Shown here one piece after another: positions 9,342 through 23,063 of a DNA stretch of 23,063 nt. The stretch comes from Parachlorella kessleri (lineage: Eukaryota; Chlorophyta; Trebouxiophyceae; Chlorellales; Chlorellaceae). Position 1 is the stretch's first letter, and each line of letters starts with the position of its first letter. Position numbers and translations under genes: made by a program. The notes below the pieces were generated by a model that was not told the DNA's origin, did not search any database, and was given only the letters and a program-made list of their open reading frames with translations. Location of the stretch: contig BBXU01000282.1 of the NCBI GenBank assembly GCA_001598975.1, positions 1-23,063 of the forward strand. The letters run 5' to 3'.

Positions 9342-12300
9342 ATGTGGCAGTTACAGCGCCTCAGGCCGCGGAGTTTCAGCCCAGCCGCAGGAAATTGGCA
9401 GGCCGTGACGGTTCTGGTCTGCCTGGTGGCGCTGGGGAATACAGGAGCCAGCAGCAGTGGAGATGTAGATACAGTGCCCTGCAAGGAGCTGCCTGAGTTT
9501 GCCGGCATCCCTAGCCTTCCCACCATCTATGGTGACTGCAGGTGACAGTCACCAAGTGTTGTAATGACTGGCTGGAGGCCGAATCAGAACGAGGCCATAT
9601 CTTTCGAAAGGTTCTTAAGTAAAGGTGTGGCTGGAGTCATCTTGACGATTGCTGGTGCAGGCCTTCAAAAGCGAGCAGTGGTGAAATTTCAGTTGCCTCT
9701 ATTCCAACCACCCTGTCTGGAAGTGAGCGCTGGATTACTCTTTGGAAGCCTGACGGCGGCAGCAGCAGCAGCAGCAGCTTGCCGGACCCAGAAGGTGCTG
9801 CCAACCTCACATTAACGGCATGCCTGGAAGGCGAGGCGGCTGACTCTGGTCGTTTCAACGCCAGCTGTACTCATATGTACTCCGCTTCGGTCAGCGGGTT
9901 CACAGCAGCTTTCACTCGCCAGCAAGTAAGTGGCCATTTGTTATGGGCATGGAATGCAAGTGATGTGTAGTGGCACCTTTGGTGACACACGAATGGCAGT
10001 GTGCATATCCAGCACAGTGTATGCAATGGGACCTCACATACGAAGCCTCTAAGACATACACGGCACCCTGCTGCAGCTGGTCCATTTCCTAGCAGCGTAT
10101 GCCCCTCTCATCGAGTCTGTGTCAGTAGATAGCAATGTAAAGGCCTTCACAGAAGAGAGCACGGCAGCCTCTGGGGGTAGCAGCGTCACCAAGTGGGGGT
10201 TGGACCGGATTGACCAACCCAACCTACCACTCGACAATGAGTACTATTACTACAACTTGGGCACTGGCGTTCATGCATATATTATTGACACGGTGGGTGC
10301 AGTCAATGTGGTAGCGTGAGGAAGGGCTGCTGGATTGCTGCCCCAACCGCCGGCCTGGAGCATTGTGACTTTCAGCCTTTGCTAAACTAAGTGCATGGGT
10401 CTCAAGCTTGTCATCTGTTAAATGACTACACTTCGTGCGCCCTGCAGGGCATACGCACGACCCACGCTGAGTTTAAGTATAGTGATGGCAGGGCTGGCAG
10501 CCGTGCTGATGAGGTGTACACTACACAGGCCAGCTCTAAAGCAGGTGTATAGCCGAATGGCAGTAGCCTTATCATTTCATACGCTTTCAGGGTTGATACT
10601 TTTTGTGCTGGCATGGCTATTGGATGGTGCAAAATTTGCCTCAACAGCGACCCTGCGTATTCAAACCCCATGCTGTGGGATGGTGAGCCAAGATATGCTT
10701 TGACCTACTGATATCAAAATATGGTGCAGGGGAGGACTGCGAGGGTCACGGCACCCATGTGGCTGGCACAGTTGGTGGCCTGACGTATGGCGTTGCCAAG
10801 AACGTAACGCTTCATGCTGTCAGGATCCTAGACTGTTCAGGGGATGGCACGGTGTCTGATGTTATTGCAGCACTAGACTGGCTCGTACGCAATGCCAAAT
10901 ACCCAGCTGTAGCTACTATGTCCTTGGGAGGTGAGCAGCTTAAGGGCAGCCCGGCATGGTCATGCAAGTTGTCCTGCACAATGTGCCAGGCACTTTTTGA
11001 TGCACACAGGCTGCTGTTAGCTGCATAGAAGAAGGCCTGCGCCAAGGGGCTGCTCCTCGCGTCCTGTGCGTTGTTGACCTAGCACCGGTGTGCTGACCTG
11101 GCATGGGAACCCGTAACTTCTTTCACACCTTGCAACCTCCTTGTTGAATCATGCAGGGGATATACAACCAGCACTGGATGCAGCTGTTGAGTCTGCTACC
11201 AAGGCTGGCATTCATGTGGTAGTGGCAGCTGGGAATGATGACTCGGATGCCTGCCAAGTCAGCCCTGCCAGGACCCCCACAGCACTGACAGGTGGGATGG
11301 ATGAACCATTGCCCTCCTTCCACATATGAACATAGCTTGTAAGCTAAGCTTGTTGCAATCTCCTTGAGGGCTACCACTCCTCAAGTTCTTTTACGTGATA
11401 ATTTATCAAAGCTCTGAAATTGCTGCAGTTGGGGCAACTGACGAGCAGGACAAGCGGCTTTGGGTTGCCAAGGGTGTTGGCTCAAACTGGGGAGACTGTG
11501 TTGATTTGCTGGCGCCGGGGCGTGACATCCTCAGCTCCAGCAACGAGGCTGACACTGCTACAGAGTAAGTCCGTTTGATGAGGCCTGCAAGAGAAGGACA
11601 TGCCAAGTCTCTTTGCCTTGTTATGATCTTCAATTTTCCCCACTACTTTATATGTAGGTTCACGTACATCAACACAAGAATTGGAACCTCCTTGCTGACA
11701 TTCCTGCAGGCTACGCACGGGCACATCACAAGCAGTGCCCTTTGCTGCGGGGGTGGTCGCCCTGATACTTGAAAACCGCACAGACACGACGCCTGCCAAC
11801 ATGATTACACTCTTGGAAAGCAATGCTGCGTCGGTGAGTCCACAACAATCCGTTGCCTCATACAAGGAGCTTAACCTGTGTAACCTGAGAGTGGCAGGGG
11901 CTGAGAAAGCAGCAGCCAAGCAGCAAGGAATGTGGGTCTGCAATAATCACACTCTGCAACTTGTGTGCAGGGTAAGCTTGGGGAGGTGGCGGGCAGTGGA
12001 TACACAAGCCTCGATGCCACCAACACTCCCAACCTGCTGCTCCAAAACATTATCCCATCACCCCTCCAAGCCCGCCCACAGTACCTAGAGGCAAGTAGAA
12101 AACTTGGACAAATGCTACTGTTGACCTCCCCAAACATATCCTTACACCCTGCCCAGTTGTGCATGCTAGCAGCTTGATGTCATAGCCTCCTACAGTCCCT
12201 CATCTAGGTGTATCCTGCTTTACATGGCTGCAGCTATCCAGCGCTCAGACAGCCTCCCTATCCTTCACGGTAGCCTTGACCCAGCAGCCACGGTCTCCTG

Positions 12301-15156
12301 TAGCTGTCGGCATAACAGCGTCGAGGGGAGCACTCAACCCCACGGTTGCTTATTTTGCACCTGCGAACTGGAGTTCCCTGCAAACAGTGAGTGCCAAGCT
12401 GCCCAGCTGCAGCCTCTTCTACACCCACTCCCCCCCTCCTTTTCCCCGCTTCTGTATGTCTTCAGGCGGACACCCTCCAACTCCCAGCCGACGTCCCTCA
12501 TTTGCAGCCTGCATGTGATGTGCACCTCACAGATGGCTTAAGCACCTGATGATAACCTTTCCTGTGCAGGTCACGTACCAGCCAGACCCCTTCAGCACTA
12601 TAGCCAGTGGCCAATTCCCCCTCCAAGTGTCCTCCTCTTCTACGGATCCAACATTCGACAACCTGCAGGTAAAGCAAAAGTGCTGACCACAAGAAACTGT
12701 GTATTAGAACATTGCACCTGCTGTGGGACCTTTTGGAAATTGGTTCAATGGAAACCACCCACAGTATCGGATACCATATATCAGCAACGCTGTTCAGGAC
12801 CCTCGACATATGTGAGCGGGACCCACTAGTGAGATCAACCCATGTGTGCTGTGGCGACCACCTGTTTCTGCAGGCCAATGTGAGCGTGGCCGACACCAAG
12901 GGGGATGTGCTGTCCTACCCCAAGGTCATCGCCTCCCTGCCCTTCACAGACACTGATAGCACCTCTGATTACCAGAATGACTACGTGCTGGCCTGCAGCA
13001 GCAGCACCTTCAGCACCTCGGCAGGGGCTGCAAGCAAGGCAAGCTGCGTGTCGGAGCAGCAGGGGTGGCAGACACTAAATATTGGTGCAAACACACGTAG
13101 TGCCCTGGAGGCAGCCGGTGCCACCGCCTTAGGTCTGCTATTGAGTCTCGTGCCACACTTGGACTCTAGACCCCTTTGAGCGTCCAGGAAGTCCAGCATA
13201 AGCTGCTGCAGGTCCAGGATGTGGCTAACTTACTAAACGATCCTGCACAGTCGGCCTCTGACCTGCAGAGAGTTGCAACCGTGCATGACCTGGTGCTGGT
13301 GCAGGATGTGGCCTACTACTTCCAGCCCCAGCAGGCCTGCACAGTCACCTTCTCCCTCTGCGGCTCCTCCAAGCTGTCCTCCAGCTTCGACACCCGGCTC
13401 TTCGTGCTGCAAAACGTGGATGATGGGGGCTCACTAGACTTGCTGGCCTGTGATGATGATGGCTGTGGTACCAGCAAGCTCAGCAAGACCACGGTGCGTT
13501 GCATACTGTGCCGCTGGGCAGGCAGGCTTGCAAATGGACCAAGGCATACAGGGAACACAATGTCGTACTGCAGCTGCTGGACCACTAAGACTTGGATCCT
13601 GGATGCCCAACGGAATTTTTCACCCTAGTTGGCTCCCCATGTGCAGGTCAAGCTGGCTGCTGGGCAAGGGTATGGGATTATAGTAGACGGCAACGGCAGC
13701 CAAGAAGGCCTGTACCGCCTGACGGTCACAGCAGCTGAGGGGGCCGTGCCAGGCGGCATCCCACCCAGCTCCTTGCTCTCCAGCAAGACCCGAGTTGTGG
13801 GCACTGTGAATGGTGGGTGCGGCACTGCGTTACCTGCCATCGTACCAGCTGAATGTTACAGGCAGCAACGGGCACATGGTGAGACGCGTGTGGGAGTAGG
13901 TGCCTGCGCAGGTTGAGGCAACACAGTACTTCAGTACTCCACTCATGTACACCCCTTGCTGCTGCAGGCACGACAACCAACAGCACGGTCGCCAACATGG
14001 TGTCCATCCCAGGCACTGACCTGTACTGGGTGGTCGGTGACTGGTCGGCCTGTGACCTTGACTGCCGGCAGACTCGCGTGGTCGCCTGCTACTCGGCTGC
14101 TGCGAATGGCCAAGGTAGGCCAGTAACAGCAAGTCGCCGCTGGGCTGCCTGCTGTTTGAGAGGGGTGGGGGGGATCCCCAGTTTGTATAGCACCTGCTCT
14201 ATGTAGCCAAGACTGCCTATATTGCACATGTGGGTAGCTGCTCACCTCGGCTTGCTTGATGCACGTGCCGCTGCAGGTACACAAGCAGCGGCACTGGAGT
14301 CGGCCTGTACAGATGCTGGCGCAACCAAGCCAGATATAACCCGGGCATGCGACAGCACCGACTGTGTGGTAACAACGGACAGCGTGCTGAAGCGCAACCT
14401 GCCGCTCATTGTGGGCCTGGGCAGCGGTGTCCTTGTGGCTGTAGGTGAGTTGAAATGAAGGCAGGGTTCAAATGGAAGCACCTCGATAGACAGCAGCGTG
14501 CATGTGGTTGGTGGTGGGCTGACAATGTACCTGAAGGTGGTCTACATCTTGCCGTCCAGTGTTGGTTTCCGTGAGCCAGCTTGCAGTCTGGGTTGTGAGA
14601 CATGCCCTCATCCCTGCTATACTAGGTGCAAGGTTATGGGTACTGATCAAACCCTTCTATAATGGTATGTGCAGCCTTGGCGGCCCTCCTGCTGTGTTAC
14701 TGCAAGCACCGGCAGAGCATGCAGGCCACCAAGGCGCAGCAACCAGGGGTGCCCGAACACCAACAGTTTGTCGTTGGCAGCGAGGCCACCGTTACAGTGC
14801 GCAGCGGTGGTAGCTTTCGGCGGCAGAGCAGCACACCAAGGTCCTCAGGGAGGCATCTTAATCTGGGCAAAGGGCAGCAAAGCATGGGCAGAGCGGGGCA
14901 TGGTGCCACGCCGCATGTGTTTGATCTGCCCAGCGCCCAGCACATCACAGTGCATGCAGCGGACTATGTGCTTCCCTCGCCAGTGCAGCAGCAGCAGCGG
15001 GACACGCAACAGCCCTTGGCGCCCATCCCGCTGCCCTTGCCGCAACATGTAGTTGATGTGTCGGGCTCCCCCAGCCATGGCGGCTTGCTGCGGCAGCGCT
15101 CTCCAAGAAAGAGCAGCTCTCATAATTCGCCAGAAGTGGACCTGACCTTTACATGA
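9342..15156 (+). CDS. Membrane-anchored subtilase (S8) with PPC-like and thrombospondin type 1 modules, 18 exons
   Basis: Exons: 9342-9541, 9661-9925, 10077-10292, 10448-10515, 10648-10682 (or 10591-10682), 10730-10930, 11157-11291, 11429-11564, 11710-11833, 11971-12090, 12234-12386, 12570-12668, 12874-13038, 13305-13493, 13647-13812, 13968-14114, 14277-14444, 14675-15156; about 1022 residues. A basic start and hydrophobic run near residues 20-36 form a signal peptide. An I9-like propeptide ([10 protein letters not shown]) follows. The S8 triad is complete: Asp226 in YIIDTGI, His268 in GHGTHVAG, oxyanion Asn355 in AAGND, Ser425 in [11 protein letters not shown]. Next come a beta-sandwich with a [12 protein letters not shown] motif, a PPC-like domain ([38 protein letters not shown]), and a six-cysteine thrombospondin type 1 repeat ([26 protein letters not shown]). 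A helix near 848-871 ending LLLCYC precedes a ~150-residue Ser/Gln/Pro-rich tail. Expected at the cell surface or endomembranes, cleaving extracellular or wall proteins; substrate unknown. Two introns begin with GC. Confidence 0.85.
9758..9778. repeat. AGC trinucleotide run encoding poly-Ser
   Basis: A run of AGC codons gives six serines after the I9-like strand of the subtilase propeptide. It sits in a linker and is probably length-variable. Confidence 0.8.
12091..12233 (+). other. GC-AG intron in the subtilase gene
   Basis: The donor reads GAG|GCAAGT, the standard strong GC donor context, and the acceptor is CTGCAG. Both neighbouring exons are in phase 0 and read through in one frame. No GT donor at this place gives the same continuity. 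Confidence 0.7.
13039..13304 (+). other. Probable GC-AG intron in the PPC-like region of the subtilase gene
   Basis: The donor is AAG|GCAAGC. Two in-frame acceptors are possible: before 13212 and before 13305, the latter giving the conserved DVAYYF start of the next PPC strand. Both follow the same local sequence CAGGATGTGGC or a close variant. The upstream exon is exactly 55 codons. Confidence 0.55.
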
Positions 15157-15763
15157 TAGATGCTTGCAAAGAGCGATGCAGCATACCATTCTCGGACGTA
15201 TTTCCATTTCTTTGTTGGCTCAACCTCTCTTTGCAGCTTGCATGCAGCTCTATGTTTGAGGGAGTATGGCCTCAGTGAAGGTGAAGGCGCTAGTCTTGAA
15301 TGAGGGCTGGGCAATATATGCCTTTAGCCTGCTGCATTTTGTCAATTCGTGATTCTTGGCTTTTCCAGTCCATTCCTTGCTGCTTGCAAGTGCCCCTGCA
15401 ATGGCCACTGTTGTGGTCCATCTTTGTGGTAACCCTTTCTTCATGTTGGTAAAGTATTCGTAAGGTTCTAGATACATACTTTGTGCATGACAAACTATTC
15501 TTTGAAAGACTATACCATGCACCAGGCTTGGTGCAGCACAGGGTGAAGCACTACTCCCAGATTGTGGCCTGTCACAATAAATTGTTGGGCGCCTGCGCGC
15601 ATGGAGTGGCGCCCGGCCGAGCCAGCTTGTCCTTGTGTGCAGCTTCTCGCTAACGCCCGTATCCTACTCGCTTTCTTCTACTACTCCTTCCTCTGCCTTA
15701 TAGTTCCAGCGTCCAATCAAGCTAGGCTACAACCTCCCGTCCCTCATCAAGCCACCTGCCGCC
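15157..15763. other. Intergenic: subtilase 3' region and LEA gene promoter
   Basis: No coding exon is supported. I find no TGTAA in it; the only animal/plant-type signal is AATAAA at 15576-15581, which is close to the next gene. The last ~150 bases before 15764 are pyrimidine-rich and probably form the LEA gene leader. Confidence 0.45.
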
Positions 15764-17550
15764 ATGATGATCTCTTGCGCATTTGTGAAGGCCCCGGTCT
15801 GCAGCCTGAGGCCAGCGACCGCCCACCGCCGGTTCGCTAAGAAGGCCGCAAGCCCGCAAGTGCTTAGGGCGTACAAGGTGGGCATTTATTGGCAGGGTAG
15901 ACTGCCTGATTAGCAGCATTGTACTAGCCAAACTTATCACCTCGATGCATCCATCTGTTCCGTCTAGGACGTGAAGGCTGTTATCCTCGATGCCCCAGTC
16001 ACTATTTGGTTTTGTTATAATATTGACGGGTGGGAAGTTACTGTCACCAGGGGCGTGTGAAACTGACCGACTTCTTGTTGGATTTTGCCTGCAGGATGAG
16101 TCCCTCGGGGATAAGGCCAAGGATGCAGCTAAGGAGGCTAAGGAGACAGTGAGCGACGCTGCTGAGCGTGTCAAGGTATGACGCCTCCTGTGTAAACTTC
16201 ACCGCGTATACACCCTCCTGGGCCAACTTTGACCTGCGACTGCAAGTGAAGGTGCAGGACGTCAGCCCAATCCAGGATTTGGGCAGGCTCTTTGTAGGGT
16301 GCAGCACCTGTTATTCCTTTATTTGGCTTGGTGCAGCCGCCAGGTTAGGTGTGCCTCTGCGTACTGCGGACTGCTTGGTGCCAAGGTGGCTAAGAAGCGT
16401 AAAGGAAGATCGCCGCTTTGTTCATTACCATGCGGACTGTGCGTCCCTATATGACTTCTAAACTAGCTGAAGCTGATGCAAGTGCAGGACTACGCCTCAG
16501 GGGCAGCCCAGAGCGCCAAGGAGAACGTGAAGGGCGCCGCTGAGAACGTGCAGGAGCGGGCATCTGACCTGGCCGATGATGCCAAGGTGAGAGCGTGTGC
16601 CCCAGGCAGCTGAGGGGAGCTGGAGTGTCAGGCTATTCCCAGCGACACTGTTGCCAGCTGGTTGCTGATGTGCTTGGGCAGGGAGGCTCCTTGCCAGGTG
16701 GATTTGTTGCAGCGTGTCATGTGTGGGTCGGCAGTACCTCCCAAGCGCATGTTATACATTACAACCAGCATTTACTTCTTCTACATGCAGCATCTGCCTT
16801 CTTGGCTGCTCTGCAACTCGCATTTCCCCCTTCCCATGTGCAGAGTGCAGCCCGGAGTGTCCAGGGCAAGGCTGATGATGCAGCCGGCTCTGCCAAGGTA
16901 AGCTACAGTGTGATGAAAGAAACGAAGCAGAAAACGAGCTGCTGGACAGTCAGACCAGTCAGCTCCAGCTCCAGCTATAACATATGTCTGTACAATGTAT
17001 GTAAGCCAGCTGTAAGCTGCTGAGATGCATGTTAGGGGTGACTGTTAGCCTTGCTGCCTCGATGAACTGCATTTCCGGCCTGGTGGAAGTAGTCTGTGTG
17101 TTGCTGTTGGCATGGCAGTTTTCTTCTTGAGTTCTGATGGCATGCTCCGGAACCTCCCTGTATCTCCAGCAACTCCATACTCCTGTGTGTGTGTTTGTTG
17201 TATTGCTTTGCTTTGCTGGGTCAGCCAGTCTAGCACTGGACGGCAAGTTTGATAGGCCTCGAGACTGCAGATGTGCTGAACCAGTCGAAGCTGAGGGCAA
17301 GCCAAGGAGTATCCCTGAGACACATTCTCACTGGGAATTAGTTTGCTGGCTGCAGGGCAAGTTCGATGAGGCCAAGGGCCGTGCCCAGGGTGGATATGAG
17401 GAGGCCAAGGGCAAGGCTGAGGGCGGCCTTGACGAGGCCAAGGGCAACGTGAAGGGTGCCGCCCGCGAGGCCCAGGGCAAGGCTGAGTCAGCTGCTGACC
17501 GCGTCGAGGGCGCTGCGCGCAAGGCTGGCGACGAGCTCAAGGGCAACTAA
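15764..17550 (+). CDS. Plastid-type LEA group 3-like protein, 5 exons
   Basis: Exons: 15764-15877, 16095-16175, 16488-16586, 16844-16897, 17356-17550; every intron is in phase 0 and the product is about 180 residues. The first ~38 residues (MMISCAFVKAPV, then RPATAHRRFAKK) look like a chloroplast transit peptide. The rest is highly hydrophilic, rich in Ala, Lys, Glu, Gly and Asp, and built from about 11-residue units such as AKDAAKEAKET and GKAEGGLDEAKG. This is the amphipathic pattern of LEA_4/CsbD-like proteins. Group 3 LEA proteins are unfolded when wet, become helical on drying, and protect membranes and enzymes during cold or drought. The plastid HIC6 protein of Chlorella vulgaris is a family precedent known to me, but homology to it was not tested. 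A further small exon in the 458-base last intron cannot be excluded. Confidence 0.78.
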
Positions 17551-17901
17551 GTTGAAACATCGGCAGGGGGCATGGAGCCCTCAAGGGCTGGTGATGTGGA
17601 CCTGAGGAGTTTGGTTTGACGGGCTTGTAGCCGTTGACAGGAGCGTGCCATTGTGCGCAAAGCAGAGTGGCATTGGTGTGGCTGAGCACCATCCCCCAAG
17701 GATGCAGCACCCTACACAAGGGTGGTCTTGGTCGTGTGAGGGGTTTGTTGTTGATTTGCACTGCTTCCATTGAGCAGGTCTGTTGCTGAACTGCACTGCT
17801 TCTGGTCCTGGTTTCGTCGGATTACAGGACAATTGACGAATTGACCGTCACTGCACGCCAGTTGTATATATGTTGCTTGCGGGACAAGCACTGCTCTGCA
17901 G

Positions 17902-17906
17902 TGTAA
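17902..17906 (+). promoter_or_regulatory. Candidate poly(A) signal TGTAA after the LEA gene
   Basis: A chlorophyte-type TGTAA about 350 bases after the LEA stop codon, followed by AT-rich sequence. Confidence 0.45.
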
Positions 17907-18819
17907 CATGGTTTCTTATATAATGATGGAGGGGTGAAGAGGCGGATGGGATGGATGGGCCTTGCCCAAGCCGACTATGCAATCATTATACGCTATACCC
18001 CATGGGCAAAAACAAATATCCCAAAGCTCATACATCCGTTTCTGTACAGCCACAGCTACCTATGCTCGGTTTGGAGTATCTGCTGCCATATACATCATAG
18101 AGGCCAGGGCTCGGTAAGGTGCCAGACAGGTTTACCCATTTACCATGCTCGGCTGCTGCCTGCTAGTTCTTCCAGGTACCCTGGGAAGATGACTGGCTTG
18201 AGCACTCTAAAGATATCCATTTCACACAACCCTGGCAGACTAGAAAGTGAAGCAAATTCCAAAGCGCATAATATGCCACCAGCAGGCAGCTGCAGCCCAA
18301 CAACACCTCTGGCATGGGGCGCCGCCGACACGACATGAAATGGGGTGCAGCATCACACTGACAGGAAGCCAACATCCCACATTCCAATGCTGCAGGTGCA
18401 GCCATTCCTATCGCTCGAATTCTCCTGTGTTTTTTTAGGGGGAATAGGCCGTACACTCCCTTGGGAAGTTTCCCAGTTCTGGCTGTCTAAACCGACTGGT
18501 CCATACCTTACAACCAGCCATAGCAGTGGGCAAAATTGCATCAATGACCACCCTTTGATCTCTTATCGCAACAGGTGAATGCATTGCTGGGCCAAGGGTT
18601 TTAGGCACTCAGGGTGTGCAGGAGCCCATCCCCCAGCATGCCCAGCCAAGGCACCAGCCTCGTGGGAGCTTTTTAGGAGGGCAACGACTCAACAAGGCAG
18701 GTCCAAGTGGGGGCACACCTCTTGCCACCTTGGCAGTCAACACAACAGGCTTCAGTTGAGCTGCCTTTACTCTTCCAGTGGCCTCAACTTATCTTGGGAG
18801 AGAACTACTGGCTCAGAAC

Positions 18820-18907
18820 TCAGGCAAGATTCAGGTGCATACTGCATCCAGGCCTGGTCGTACAGCTCAGCTCACTACCTGTTCGCACTCAAAGCCACCC
18901 ATGCTAA
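18820..18907 (+). repeat. Dispersed ~80-bp repeat, copy 3
   Basis: Contains TCAGGCAAGATTCAGG, ACTGCATCCAG, TCGTACAGCTCA, CCTGTTCGCACT and GCCACCCATGCTAA. It is closest to copy 2 (6760-6840) and shares TCGTACAG with copy 1 (6600-6683). It lies about 440 bases upstream of the GAPDH start, in the same orientation as the other copies. Confidence 0.65.
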
Positions 18908-19349
18908 CAACAGGATCACAAAGGACACTAGGGCACTAGCAGCAGGGCACCCCCCGTTGGACACAGTTGCCACAACCCAATGTTGGCACTCGTCGACATG
19001 TTTGTTCAAGCATGCACCACCAAGGGCAAGGCTGGCACCGGCTGCGTTGCTCAACTTACTTGGAGACAAGAGATGCCGAGGACTCAACTGAAGTAACGGA
19101 CAAACCCAACCAGATCACAGGCCCACGCACAGTGTACTCAGCCCCAGAATGCCTTTCTCTATTATATTTTGTAAGCTTAGGTCATGTTGATGTGACAGTA
19201 AATGTTAGGTAGGAAGGTTATTAAGATCCTGGGGCTCGATCAGCCTCCCGCCAAGCAGAATGGCTACGACCAACGAAGAAGCCCTTCACAGCCTCCCCGT
19301 TCACTTCACCCTTCCTTACCGGCTTATCCTTGGAATATAACAAACAGAA

Positions 19350-23053
<3,704 letters not shown>

Positions 23054-23063
23054 TGAGTCAGAA

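Larger units (their letters stand above)
17551..19349. other. Intergenic, ~1.8 kb: LEA 3' region, repeat copy 3, GAPDH promoter region
   Basis: No exon on either strand is supported. The first ~350 bases, to the TGTAA at 17902, are probably the LEA 3' untranslated region. A GATGG-rich stretch lies near 17943-17958. The third copy of the dispersed repeat is at 18820-18907. An AT-rich TATTATATTT at about 19160-19169 is the best TATA-like sequence before the GAPDH start, roughly 180 bases upstream. The 170-codon open frame at 18579-19091 shows no recognisable motif. Confidence 0.5.

Noticed and set aside
13176..13628. Separate gene starting at the ATG near 13176
   Set aside because: Its second half is the PPC-like exon of the subtilase; the ATG lies in the preceding intron.
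18579..19091. 170-codon open frame on the + strand in the long intergenic region
   Set aside because: Composition is rich in Cys, His, Trp and Pro with no motif or repeat, it overlaps the dispersed repeat copy 3, and it shows no splice continuity with a neighbour.

Overview
The window is nuclear DNA of a eukaryote, most likely a chlorophyte green alga. The genes are dense and cut by many short introns with YGCAG-type acceptors, the third codon positions are GC-rich, two or three products start with organelle-transit-like peptides, candidate TGTAA poly(A) signals occur, and one gene encodes a Chlorella-type plastid LEA protein. I cannot name a genus. All five genes I can support lie on the + strand, so each is presumably its own transcription unit. 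Exon models were built by hand from reading-frame continuity across GT-AG (and three GC-AG) introns and from protein family motifs; no transcript data were available.

Layout. (1) 228-6163: a 15-exon gene for a ~627-residue protein with a transit-like N-terminus, one membrane segment and a long ribonuclease-inhibitor-type leucine-rich-repeat (LRR) array. (2) 6986-8294: a 4-exon gene for a ~275-residue, mTERF-like, probably organelle-targeted protein. (3) 9342-15156: an 18-exon gene for a ~1022-residue type I membrane subtilase with I9-like propeptide, complete Asp/His/Asn/Ser catalytic set, beta-sandwich and PPC-like modules, a thrombospondin type 1 repeat, a membrane helix and a ~150-residue tail. 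(4) 15764-17550: a 5-exon gene for a ~180-residue LEA-group-3-like protein with a plastid-transit-like N-terminus. (5) 19350 to the window end: ten exons of a cytosolic NAD-type GAPDH (GapC), cut off by the window about 60 residues before its end.

Non-coding points: a 6-nt microexon in the GAPDH gene; three GC-AG introns; a ~360-bp MITE-like element with imperfect terminal inverted repeats and strong internal hairpins downstream of gene 2; a ~80-bp degenerate repeat present three times, twice upstream of gene 2 and once upstream of gene 5; and intronic microsatellites. There is no sign of an operon-like or functionally linked cluster. The genes look like ordinary neighbours, with the subtilase architecture and the microexon as the most unusual content.
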